Source: Asterias amurensis
Taxonomy: Eukaryota; Echinodermata; Asteroidea; Forcipulatida; Asteriidae
DNA length: 64,000 bases
Direction: 5' to 3'
Assembly: GCF_032118995.1 (NCBI RefSeq)
Contig: NC_092661.1
Span: 3,970,501-4,034,500 of the forward strand
Part shown: one piece after another, positions 52,839 to 62,565 of the stretch
Numbering within the stretch: position 1 is the stretch's first letter
How the letters are laid out: every line of letters begins with the position of its first letter
Notes under the pieces: model-generated
The model's input: the letters and a program-made list of their open reading frames with translations, nothing else
Database searches by the model: none
What the model was told of the DNA's origin: nothing
Position numbers and translations under genes: made by a program

Positions 52839-54026
52839 ATGTTTCTGCTCATTCTTGTTATGACGTCGATCTGGGAGTTGGGTCAGGCCACATTTTTCCA
52901 GACTCACCCAGTTGACACCATCGGCTTGAAAGGAAGTAATGTGACATTGAGCTGCACACTCCAGAATGTATGGTGTAGTAATAAGGGCAAATATGTTATG
53001 AATTGGACACGTCAATTGGAAGATGAACCCTTTGCGGTGATATCTAGTTGGGATCAAGTGTACAGTGGTGTCGTTGGTAGAGAGAGGTACATGGTCACGT
53101 CAAGTGAGTGCACTTGGACTTTTCGCATTCGCAATTTCAAACAAACTGATGAAGGATATTACAGATGTTATGTATACAAAAATATCCTTGAAGTAGAATC
53201 TGAAGATTCTAAGGCAGCTAGACTAACTGTAGTTGATCCGATAGACACTACTGTCAGACCGTCTCAGATCGGTAGATACGAAGTGGGTCAGAATGCAACT
53301 TTTCGCTGCCAATCGCGATCAATCATTGAGTACGAACTGAGATACGTTTGGTATATCAAACCAGCGTACAATAATCCTGGTGGCTCATGGCAATACGTAT
53401 CGGGAAATGCATTTCGTGATAACAGTAAAACAATGACAATGCCTAGGTTGACAATGAGGCACAACGGCACTGAAGTGAAATGTATGGTGTTCAGCGGAGC
53501 CATGTCATTAACTGGAGAGACTACCAGTGGCTTGCTACTTGTTCATCAGCATGAAGCAACCACACGTGAGATGACGACATTTCAAATGACAGTGACCCCT
53601 TCCCATCCACCTACCAGCTACCCTGCAATCAGCAGCACTGAACCCGTACCGAGAGATCGACCAGACCGACAGCCTACAACATCTGCACCCCAGACCCCAT
53701 CCCCTCTACCGACCAAGAAGCAAGATCCCGATCCTGACAGTACATGTAGAAACCCTTCTTCAGGATCTACGGACTCTACGGTAACCTTAGTAGGATGGTT
53801 TCTAGCTGCTGTCGCCATCTTGCTCCTCATCGCGTCACTCCTGTACAATATTGTGACCAAAAGAAGATCCAAAGCCAATCCTAATTCAACCCGTGTAGTT
53901 CAGACAGCTCCAGATGAAGATGCAAATACGTATGAGGAAATGGAAACCCAACTACACGGGGAAGCTGCTTCTACTGGCCATAAAGAAACCTCACCATCGA
54001 GCTACCAAGATCTGATATTCAAGTAG
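52839..54026 (+). CDS. IgR4: chimeric receptor, long-tail-class ectodomain on IgR1-type tail
   Basis: Single exon, 395 residues. The start MFLLILVMTSIWELGQA is chosen over an in-frame ATG at 52782 because it aligns with the other members; the upstream frame is open here only by a small change. Domain 1 (Cys39, MNWTRQ, NVWC, SECTWTF, DEGYYRC) is close to IgR3. From SGNAFRDNSKTMTMPRLTM through HQHEATTREMTTFQ it follows IgR2 instead. After GSTDSTVTLVG (about 53790) it switches to the IgR1 membrane segment and tail: KRRSKANPNSTR, YEEM at Tyr365 and SSYQDL at Tyr389. The repeat stalk of IgR1 is absent. The IgR1-type 3' flank follows. It lacks the GLVKD modules and SMYAxx motifs. It is probably a partner receptor with different signalling; the function is inferred. 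Confidence 0.9.
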   Translation: MFLLILVMTSIWELGQATFFQTHPVDTIGLKGSNVTLSCTLQNVWCSNKGKYVMNWTRQLEDEPFAVISSWDQVYSGVVGRERYMVTSSECTWTFRIRNFKQTDEGYYRCYVYKNILEVESEDSKAARLTVVDPIDTTVRPSQIGRYEVGQNATFRCQSRSIIEYELRYVWYIKPAYNNPGGSWQYVSGNAFRDNSKTMTMPRLTMRHNGTEVKCMVFSGAMSLTGETTSGLLLVHQHEATTREMTTFQMTVTPSHPPTSYPAISSTEPVPRDRPDRQPTTSAPQTPSPLPTKKQDPDPDSTCRNPSSGSTDSTVTLVGWFLAAVAILLLIASLLYNIVTKRRSKANPNSTRVVQTAPDEDANTYEEMETQLHGEAASTGHKETSPSSYQDLIFK

Positions 54027-55025
54027 TCTGTGTTCGTCAAATGAACGTTTTTGTTTGTACTTTTGTATGATTAAGTTTGATGGTTAGTTTAAAGGACATA
54101 ATAATCGTCAGCTTTAAACAACAGTTTAAAAAAAACATTTATCCGGGGAAGGGCGCTGATATAAAATTTATTTTATGACATTACTACTAGGACAAATTAC
54201 GTAAATAATCGGTGACAGCAATAAATAACTTTAAACGGACAATGAACTATTAAAATAAATTGAGAAGTTCATACGCCAAAATACTAACAGCCATAAGTTT
54301 AAATAAAAAAGCATTCAGTTTAAAGGCACGTGACTCATTTTGATAATGATGCTTGTATTTTTTGCAGATCTATTTGCAAATACACCCTGTCTTTTATGGA
54401 AAAACGGTATATTAATTACAGGAAGTATATTTATGAACAGAAAACTGTCGATGGAAATGTTTTGACTCTTTTTGGAAACAAATGCACTATGGAGAAAAGA
54501 AAACAGTAATTTATTGGATTAAGTGCAGTTAAAACAGTCAAATGAACTTCCTCCGGGCAAGGGTGTTTTACTGTTTACAATACTCTTAACAAAATAAAGG
54601 AACCAATGGTGAAACAAATACTTCCTGCTAGTCCCAACCAAAACACTTTTTTTTACCCCAAAAAAGGCAGGCAATAATGTTAATTTTGGTGCAAAAGAGG
54701 AAGAAAACAGAGAAATGTTTTTTTGTAATTGTGCCAAGAAAATAATAAATTGTACGCAGTCCGCATCGAGAAACGATGAGAAAACGATTTGTGTGGTTTT
54801 GGGGTGTTTTGTGACGTTTCTTGGTTTAGCTTATACAAACAAGAAAGTTTAGGAAAACAAAAACAAACCACAGACCATTGATGATGCCAAAAAGTCTTAA
54901 TCTCCTTTACCAAGTCTGCATTTTAAATGAAATCAGTTCCTTAAATGAGGTTTTATTAAGTTACTAATTTGATAACAACCGGGTTTTAAATTCACATTAA
55001 CCCTTAGTAAAAATGAAAGAAAGAC
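54027..55025. other. IgR4 3' flank of IgR1 type
   Basis: ATCGTCAGCTTTAAACA, GGCGCTGATATAA, CATACGCCAAAATACT and AATACTTCCTGCTAGTC follow the order of the IgR1 3' flank (36456-39100) without the SINE and palindromic insertions. The homology therefore extends at least 700 bases past the coding switch. No gene is seen. Confidence 0.7.
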
Positions 55026-55399
55026 TTAAAGCCATTGGACACTTTCGGTAAACAGTATTGTCCAAAGGCCCACACTTCGTGTATCACAACTTGTATATAA
55101 AATAACAAACCTGTGAACATTTAGGCTCAATCGGTCATCGGAGTCGGGAGAAAATATTTGGGAAAACCCACTTTTGTTTCCGCACGTTTCGCCGTGTCAT
55201 GATATGTGTTTAAATAAATCCGTAATTCTCGATATCGAGAATTGATATTGTTTTACTGTTTTCTCAAAAAGTAAAGCATTTCATGGAATAATATTTCAAA
55301 AGAAGTCTTTCACCATTGCCTTCTGTAAACCCTGTAAGTTATTTGTAAATCGGTGAACTTTTTTTTTTTTTCTGTACCGAAAGGGTCCAATGGCTTTAA
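55026..55399. repeat. TTAA-flanked palindromic element, family 4 related
   Basis: TTAAAGCCATTGGACAC on the left, GGTCCAATGGCTTTAA on the right, with a central ATTCTCGATATCGAGAAT palindrome at about 55231. Confidence 0.75.
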
Positions 55400-55568
55400 A
55401 TGACGAATTGCTTTCAATATTATAATCTTTACTCTAAAGAACAAAGTAACGCATAAAATGAGTTACATCTGTTCAGTACTGCACAAAACTCCACTGTCGG
55501 GGCATCAATTGTGATATTTGACATCAAAGGTCTGAAATACCTATAGTTTCCAATGGCATTTCCCGGCC

Positions 55569-56783
55569 TTAAAGGCACCTGGACATATGATTTTTTTTTC
55601 TTTTAAACATAAGAGTATATGTTTATTAACAATAAAACAATTTTTTGAGTAATTGTTTGTCACGATTTATATGTTAAAAAAATTAATTAAGTGACTGGGG
55701 GGGTTGACTCCGCCTACCCCTTTTGTGACGTAGGAAAAGGAAGACTTTGCCTAGATCAAACATAGACCCCCCTCGATGCGTAGATAAACACACGTGCAAA
55801 AGTACATGTATTCTAAGACGTGAGTTTGTACGCTGCGAAAAAGGTTTTCTGGCATTTTTCCGGCAATGCCGACCAGGTGTATTGCTGCTGGATGCAGCAA
55901 AACAACTAAAGATGGGGTCAGTCTTCATCTGTTTCCTGCAGATCCCAAGTGTAGGCGGTTGTGGGCTGCGAAAGTCAGATTAACTAGAGCAAAGTGGTCC
56001 GGTCCGACGTCTTTTTCAGCACTGCAGCGAACACTTAGAGCCGTCGTGCTTCGAATCCTGGATACACAACTCATTTGACATGACGAGAAGAGCCATTCTT
56101 AAACACGACGCCGTCCCAACAATTTTTCTAGCTAGTGGGAAGTCGAAGAAGGTATCTGAAAGACGTGACGAACTCAGAGGAGCATTTGCTAAACGTGAAA
56201 AATTCGGGTAAGTTTGAACTTTGAGGGTATGTTTTTAGCTTTTGCCAAGTGACACGATTTTTTGTTGGTACCGCATGCGATTCACCGTGCGTGCAGGTCC
56301 TATGTGACCGTCCGCCCATTATACAGCAGCCATAGTGCGTGCGTGCAGTCTGCTCCGTGGCCGTATTTCTATAATAATACGTAGGCAGACCCACATCTTA
56401 CAACCCATTTGGTCACTAAAAAGTCGCATAGTTAAATGAAAATAGCAGCAATAGCTTTTGTAAAAACCACTAGGCGTTCAACATGTTCAAGTTTCAATGT
56501 ACGTATGTGTGTAAAATCGTGTCTAAATTTGTTTTGATGTGCCATGTTCCCAGACGTAATGTACGGGGGCCCAACTACAAATTTTCTCTCCAAATATCGC
56601 GCCTTGAAATACGTCACGAACAGCGCCCTCTCGGGTTGGGGCCTACTCGTAAATTTGTAAATACAATCAAAACTAAGATTTTTAAACCTTAGTTAATTTT
56701 TTATTCACATTCCTCTCATAAAAACACATATTTTAGTGACAAAAGCTTTATTAAAAAAAAATACCACTTCCAGGTGACTTTAA
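55569..56783 (+). mobile_element. TTAA-flanked element carrying a THAP exon
   Basis: TTAAAGGCACCTGGA at 55569-55583 and its near complement TCCAGGTGACTTTAA at 56769-56783 (14 of 15 match) bracket 1.2 kb that interrupts otherwise receptor-unit sequence. A THAP domain inside a short inverted-repeat element suggests a DNA transposon remnant, although no catalytic domain is visible. Alternatively the THAP exon belongs to a captured host gene. Confidence 0.55.
55866..56207 (+). pseudogene. THAP zinc-finger exon with a frameshift
   Basis: The frame from MPTRCIAAGCSKTTKDGVSL gives the first Cys pair (CIAAGC), FPADPKCRRLW and KWSGPTSFS. One base out of frame near 56019 it continues HCSEHLEPSCFE (the second zinc pair C-x2-H) and then LKHDAVPTIF, the AVPTIF box that ends THAP domains, before a GGTAAGT donor at 56208. 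All C2CH ligands are present, but no single frame contains them. THAP domains bind DNA in host factors and in P-element-type transposases. The lesion may be a mutation or a sequence error. Confidence 0.75.
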
Positions 56784-58173
56784 CAAACAACTTTTAGTTT
56801 GCAGTTTTAATCAGGACTGAAATTCACCATCTTTGCTAGCTGTTTTTTGTTGTTGTTACTATTCGTTTTCGTTTATTAAAGACACTGGACCATTTGGTAA
56901 TCACTCAAAGTAATTTGTATCATAAAAACTTACTTTCGATTTTCAGTCTATTTTGTTTGACAATTTTGCTTAGCATAAAACGTTTGCCTTGATAAGAACA
57001 AATTTCCTCGTGATTTTCAAGATAAGCAAACTATAGGTGAATGCCAGTAACAAGCAATATGCAACAAAATGGAAATTTGGTTGGTAATACCATGTAGGTA
57101 GAAGGTAATACTATTTTTATTAAGGAAGAAATTTCATGCTTAGCAAATTTGTGTGCTTAGCAGCTCTATGAAATTGGGCATTGGTTGCCAGGAGGCACTT
57201 CGAAGAATAATTGAGATCAGACGTTCGTCTTAAATTTACAGCAAATATTTTTGTGATGAGCCGGATTTCTCGGGACTGGGTACAGCTAAAAACATAATTT
57301 TAATACTCTATCGCATGAGATATGTTTTAAGTTCCTCACAAGTAATTGCATTCAGTCATATTATGTGATGTATGGGTGTACAAACAAAAACGGAAGTTTA
57401 AATTGACATAAAGTGGTACTATATAAAGAACAGCACTGACTCCACAGTACTAACTCTACATATTTTATATACGATTCAATCAATCGAATGGTTTTAAAAC
57501 AAAATCAAAGGCACACTTTGCTTTTAAAGAATGCATAGCAAATGCCCGGTATACGCGTATACATCATAAAGTTAATCTTCGAACTAAACAAAAATTGCCA
57601 TGTATCAAAAATTGTCTTCGTCATGTTTCCATGATTACAAAAATGTGTATAAACACATTATTTATTAACATAAATTCAGTGTTTTGGGCGTTTTTTTCAA
57701 TCCCAACGAGGAAGGAAGTTTAAAAAATAAGAAGACAAACCGCAGACCTTTTAGGATGCCAATAAATCTTAGCATCCTTTATTTAGTCTACACTTAGTTG
57801 AAATCAGTTCCTTAATTGATGCTTTTTAATCAATTCATAAATTGTAGTTTGACAACTAGGTTTAAACGTAACGCCTTATGAAACGATGGAAGAACAGTTT
57901 CTACCATTTTTACGGTAGAAATAAAAACTTGACATTCTCATAATCATCGACCGGCACTTTGTTATTTTTTCTGCAGTCTTTTATCTTTTTTTCTGCATCT
58001 TGTAGGTCTACGCTCAGTCTTGTGTCTCTGAATTTTGAAAATCGTTATTTACAACATTTCAGTTTTTAGGCGTGTTCTCTTTAAACCACAAGGAAGGAAG
58101 TAATTTTAAGAAAATGAAGGGGGAAGTACAGACTAGAGTGTAAACATTAGCTTTATTTACCAAAGCTTTTTTC
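56784..58173. other. IgR5 upstream flank
   Basis: A left fragment of a family 2 element (about 56876-56930) is followed at 56932 by receptor-unit flank (GATTTTCAGTCTATTTTGTT) that aligns with 51418-52670 and 46450-47840. No gene is seen. Confidence 0.6.
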
Positions 58174-58207
58174 TGACTTCATTTCCAGGTTTTAGGTTTT
58201 TATAAAG
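58174..58207 (+). promoter_or_regulatory. IgR5 proximal promoter with mutated CRE
   Basis: The position of TGACGTCA is TGACTTCA (58174-58181), while the TATA box TTATAAAG (about 58200-58207) is kept. Regulation by a CREB-like factor may differ from the other copies. Confidence 0.5.
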
Positions 58208-58342
58208 CTGGTTGTTTTCAACATTTCCAAGTTTAGTTGAAGTTGACGAGTGAGTCGTAAGGATCTCTGCGTGTTCATATCAATGTGAAGACTGTAGTTT
58301 GCTGTTATTTCATTGCTCATTCTACACGTATCAACAGTCACA

Positions 58343-60250
58343 ATGTTTCTGCTCATTCTTTTTTTGACTTCGATGTCTGGGTCATGTGGGATGTCGTATT
58401 TCAGGATTCACCCAGTTGACACCTTTGCCCTAACGGGACAAAGTGTGAGACTAACTTGCACAATCCAGAGTGGACATTGTACTGAAAGTGGGTTCTACTA
58501 TGATTTTCACTGGGTGCGTAGGATGACGACGACGACAACCCGCGCCGAGTACGTGTCCAGAGGCACTGTGGTGGAGCCTAACATCGCTGGCGGTGAGAGG
58601 TACACTGTCGCACAACAAGACTGCACGTGGACTTTAGAAATACACAATGCGTTCCTGAGCGACGGCAGACATTATTACTGTTATGTTTACGTTAAACACA
58701 ACAAAATAGGTAAACGCTCTAATATAGCGAAACTGACTGTAGTAGATCCGGTAGACACTACTGTCAAACCGTCTCAGATCGGTAGATACGAAGTGGGCCA
58801 GAACGCAACTTTTCGTTGCAAAACGCGACCAATCAGCATTGAGTACCGACTGAACTACGTTTGGTTCGTCAAACCAGCATACATTAATCAAGATGGCTCA
58901 TGGCAATACGTAACGGAAGATCATCGAATTGTATTGCGTGAAAACCGTCAAACAATGACAATGCTGAGATTGACAATGGGAGAAAACGGCACTGCAGTGA
59001 AATGTATGGTGTCCAGTGGAGCCATGTCATTTACTGGAAATACTACTAGTGGCTTGTTACTTGTTCACCAGGACGAAGTAACCACAGGTGAGTTGTTGAC
59101 ATCTCAAATGACAGTGACCACTTCCCATCCACCTACCGGATACCCTGCAATCAGCAACACTGAACCCGTACAGAGACATCGACCAGACCGACAGTCTACC
59201 CCATCTGCAACCCAGACCCCATCCCCACTACCGACCAAGAAGCCAGATCCCGATCCTGACAGTAAGAACCCTTCTTCAGGATCTACGGACTCTACAGTCA
59301 TCTTAGTAGGAGGAGCTGTAGGAGCTGGTTTCTTAGCTCTCCTCATTGTAATCCTCCTGTACTTTATTGTCTTCAGAGGACGATCTCAATCCAAGACTAT
59401 CGATAGACGTCAATCTCACACAACTCAAGATGATGGAGGAGAAAGTGATGCAGACGGGATATCAGAAACCCAACTGCACGGCGACACTCCGAGATGTGAT
59501 CAAGAAAATGAGCACACTAGCTCTGCAGACGAGAGGTCAGTTGAGTCCCCGAGAGAAACAGTTACTGTGGTAGTGACACCGGACTTACACCAGCAGGCAG
59601 AGACAAAACATGATCGAGACAATGTGGACTCTGAAACTGATGGATTAGTCAAGGATAGGGAGAAGCCTAAAGACAAACAGATTCATCCTGAGTCCATGTA
59701 TGCCGTTTTGGATAAAAGTCGCGCCAAAAGTAAGACACTGGGCGCCATCTCCACTGAAAAACCGTCAAAACCTGATAAGGACAATGTGGACAAACCTCTG
59801 TCCACTGAAACTGGTGGATTAGTCAAAGATGGGAAGAACCGTAAAGGTAAGCAGATTTATCCTGAGTTCATGTATGCCGCGGTGGATAAAAGTTGCGCCA
59901 AAAGTAAGACATTGGGCGCCATTTCCACTGAAACTCCTTCCGAGCGTCAGAAACCAACCGTCGCTGTGAAGGCTTTGCCGGTACCAGGACGCGTCGCGTC
60001 CGCTCAGAAACCCCCTCGCGTCATTCCGTACCATCTCTCCAAACGCCGAGCAAGCACCATGACCCACCAAGCCCAGGCCGGGCCAGAGCAGACGGCAGAC
60101 CGTGGTGAGGACGGTCTCGTCAAGGATGACCCAAGACAGAGGAATGTGGAAGGTCTGATCTACGCTGACTTGAATCTATCGCGAGGATCGGCAAGAATCA
60201 TCAACACGGAGGAGGAGACGGTTTATGCTGACATTGGAAACAAGAGTTAG
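58343..60250 (+). CDS. IgR5: two-Ig-domain receptor with ITIM/ITSM tail
   Basis: Single exon, 635 residues. The start MFLLILFLTSMSGSCG aligns with the other members; an in-frame ATG 30 bases upstream is less likely. Domain 1 has Cys39, FHWVRR (as in IgR2), the extra Cys pair (SGHC, QDCTWTL) and RHYYCYVY, in which the usual Gly of DxGxYxC is replaced. Domain 2 has ATFRC, YVWFVKP and AVKCMVS. The transmembrane segment is VGGAVGAGFLALLIVILLYF. Tail motifs are SMYAVL (Tyr453), FMYAAV (Tyr511, Ser at -2 replaced by Phe, a weaker ITIM), LIYADL (Tyr607) and TVYADI (Tyr628). The tail is otherwise nearly identical to IgR3. It is probably inhibitory; ligand unknown. Confidence 0.92.
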   Translation: MFLLILFLTSMSGSCGMSYFRIHPVDTFALTGQSVRLTCTIQSGHCTESGFYYDFHWVRRMTTTTTRAEYVSRGTVVEPNIAGGERYTVAQQDCTWTLEIHNAFLSDGRHYYCYVYVKHNKIGKRSNIAKLTVVDPVDTTVKPSQIGRYEVGQNATFRCKTRPISIEYRLNYVWFVKPAYINQDGSWQYVTEDHRIVLRENRQTMTMLRLTMGENGTAVKCMVSSGAMSFTGNTTSGLLLVHQDEVTTGELLTSQMTVTTSHPPTGYPAISNTEPVQRHRPDRQSTPSATQTPSPLPTKKPDPDPDSKNPSSGSTDSTVILVGGAVGAGFLALLIVILLYFIVFRGRSQSKTIDRRQSHTTQDDGGESDADGISETQLHGDTPRCDQENEHTSSADERSVESPRETVTVVVTPDLHQQAETKHDRDNVDSETDGLVKDREKPKDKQIHPESMYAVLDKSRAKSKTLGAISTEKPSKPDKDNVDKPLSTETGGLVKDGKNRKGKQIYPEFMYAAVDKSCAKSKTLGAISTETPSERQKPTVAVKALPVPGRVASAQKPPRVIPYHLSKRRASTMTHQAQAGPEQTADRGEDGLVKDDPRQRNVEGLIYADLNLSRGSARIINTEEETVYADIGNKS

Positions 60251-60394
60251 ACTGTGGGTAAGCTGAGGGAGGGGAGTACAGGCCACGCCCTCATAAAGTG
60301 ATGATAAGGAGTGTACATAAAAACTAAGGTTAAATCTAGAAAAAAAGTCAGTGTCTTGTTTTTGTAAAATAATGTCAGTGGCTTCTTTGTTTAA
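60251..60394. other. IgR5 3' flank
   Basis: Starts like those of IgR2 and IgR3 (GACTGTGGGTAAGCTGAGGG), then is interrupted by a family 2 element at 60395. Confidence 0.65.
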
Positions 60395-60781
60395 TTAAAG
60401 GCAGTGGACACTATTGGTAATTGTCAAAGACTAGCCTTAACAGTTGGTGTATCTCAACATATGCATAAAATAACAAACCTGTAAAAATTTGAGCTCAATC
60501 GGTCATCAAAGTTGCGAGATAATAATGAAAGAAGAAAACACCCTGGTCACACGAAGTTGTGTGCGTTTAGATGGTTTATTTCGAGACCTCAAGTTCTAAA
60601 CTTGAGGTCTCGAAATCAAATTCGTGGAAAATTACTTCTTTCTCCAAAACTATGGCACTACACAGGGAGCGGTTTCTCACAATGTTTTATACCACCAACC
60701 TCTCCCCATTACTTGTCACCAAGAAAGGTTTTATGCGAATAATTATTTTGAGTAAATACCAATAGTGTCCACTGCCTTTAA
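60395..60781. repeat. Palindromic element, family 2, complete copy
   Basis: TTAA at both ends, AGGCAGTGGACACTATTGG on the left and its complement on the right, with the inner GAGGTCTCGAAATCAA palindrome. It is absent from the same place after IgR2 and IgR3, so it inserted after the duplications. Confidence 0.85.
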
Positions 60782-61564
60782 CAAGCAATGAAGAGCTGTT
60801 GATAGTATAAAACATTGTGAGAAACGGCTCCCTCTGAAGTAACGAAGTTTTTGAGAAAGAGATAATTTCTCACTTAAATAAATAATAAAATATTTAAAGA
60901 TGGAGTGTTTTGTTTGCATCTGAAAGCACACACACACAGTGGTATTTTCTCTTTTACTATTCTGTTGCAACTTAGATGACCTATTGAGCCCAAATTTTCA
61001 CAGTTTGTTTCTTTATTGTTTGTTGGGATACACCAAAAGTAAATACTGGTCGTTGACAATTACCAAACATTTCCACAGCTTTAACACAAAATGAGTGATG
61101 TATTTGTTTAAAATATTGTTCTTACATTTAGTATTTTTGCACTGTGTTTTTGGAGATTATTTAGTGATGTGCACACTTTATTCATCGTATAAAGGTGTTT
61201 ATTGTACATTTTGAATAATAAAGTGGACATGTTCTTGTCAATTATAAGGAAGTAAAATGTAAAACAAACGAGGAACTGAAGACAGTCAAAATATACTCAG
61301 GAAACGCAAACGCAAATTACTGTTAAAGGGGCCACATAGTCTGGACTTCCTGCTTTCACTATTAACTTTCAGGGTTGAGATTGTTCAGTCTTTTAGCTGA
61401 ATTCAGTCTTTTTACGTTGGCCTGGTGGAGAAAATCAGACAATATTTTTTCCACAAATAAAGAAATCCTGCTCATTGGTCTACTTCTCTAGTGATTTGGA
61501 AACTGTTTCCAAAAGCTCATTGGAATCTATCGGAATCCAAAAGGTAGAAATGGCATCATTTCAA
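60782..61564. other. Receptor-unit 3' flank continued
   Basis: It holds the partial family 2 element (to about 61083) and then GTTTATTGTACATTTTGAAT as after IgR2 and IgR3. No gene is seen. Confidence 0.6.
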
Positions 61565-61770
61565 CTAGACTTGACTCAAGTCCCAATCTCGTGCCATCCA
61601 TCCCCAGGAAACTACTGTTTTGTGATGCTCTGCATTCCCTAACCTGTTTCCCATTCTCGGGACCACATTTTGACGGCGAGCGCGCACTGTACTGTACGCT
61701 TTGTTTCATAGTAAGTTGAGGTAATAGCTTAGGGACCTCTCACATGAGAATGAGACTTGAATGAAGTCTA
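61565..61770. repeat. Inverted-repeat element, copy 2
   Basis: CTAGACTTGACTCAAGTCCC to GAGACTTGAATGAAGTCTA, matching 10198-10551 but about 150 bases shorter. Confidence 0.75.
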
Positions 61771-61876
61771 CATTTCAACATACCTTTGAATTTGTATCCA
61801 AGTTTCAGACTTTTTCGTTAGTAATGACTCTCACCTCTGAACTTTGTACACAGCTCAAAGGAAGAACAAACATACA

Positions 61877-62565
61877 TTAAAGCTTAATTATTTATATGTG
61901 GATTGCATGTTCTGGGGCAAATTTCAAAGAGCTGCTTTAAAGGCAGAAACATTGCTTAACAACTTTCTTCTAAGCAGAAAATAGCAGGATACAAGCCCCA
62001 AATGGTACATTTGACATGGTAGTTTGAATTGTAACTTACTCATGTATTGAGCCAAATTTGGTTGTGCTTAGCATCTTTTTCTGCTTAAAGGAACACGTTG
62101 CCTTGGATCGGTCGGGTTGGTCTTTGAAAAGCGTCCTGTAACCGTTTGTTATAAAATGCATATGGTTGGAAAGATATTGTAAAAGTAGAATACAATGATT
62201 CACACAAAAATGCCTCGAAATTGCGTGGTTTTCTTTTAATCTCGTCGACTAACACGGTCGGCCATTTATGGGAGTCAATTTTTTATTTTTTACGCTTTTT
62301 ATAGACCAACTCGTCCGATCCAAGGCAACGTGTTCCTTTAAAGCTTAATTATTTATAATGTGGATTGCATGTTCTGGGCCAAATTTCATAGAGCTGCTTT
62401 AAAGGCAGAAACATTGCTTAACAACATTCTTCTAAGCAGAAATGAGCAGAATACAAGCCCCAAATGGTACATTTGACATGGTAGTTTGAAGTGTAACTTA
62501 CTCATGTATTGAGCAAAATTTGGTTGTGCTTAGCATCTTTTTCTGCTTAAGCTTCTCTATAAAAT
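61877..62565 (+). repeat. Direct duplication of receptor-unit flank around a family 1 element
   Basis: About 215 bases (TTAAAGCTTAATTATTTATA through TTAGCATCTTTTTCTGCTTA) occur twice, at 61877-62094 and 62339-62557. Between them lies a deleted family 1 element at 62095-62341 bounded by TTAA. Confidence 0.8.

Noticed and set aside
43200..60250. Introns hidden within the long receptor frames
   Set aside because: The frames align end to end among paralogues without stops and the domain spacing is normal, so no intron is needed.
34736..60250. CRISPR array or bacterial operon
   Set aside because: Repeats are dispersed palindromic elements or coding duplications, and the genes have eukaryotic promoters and domains.
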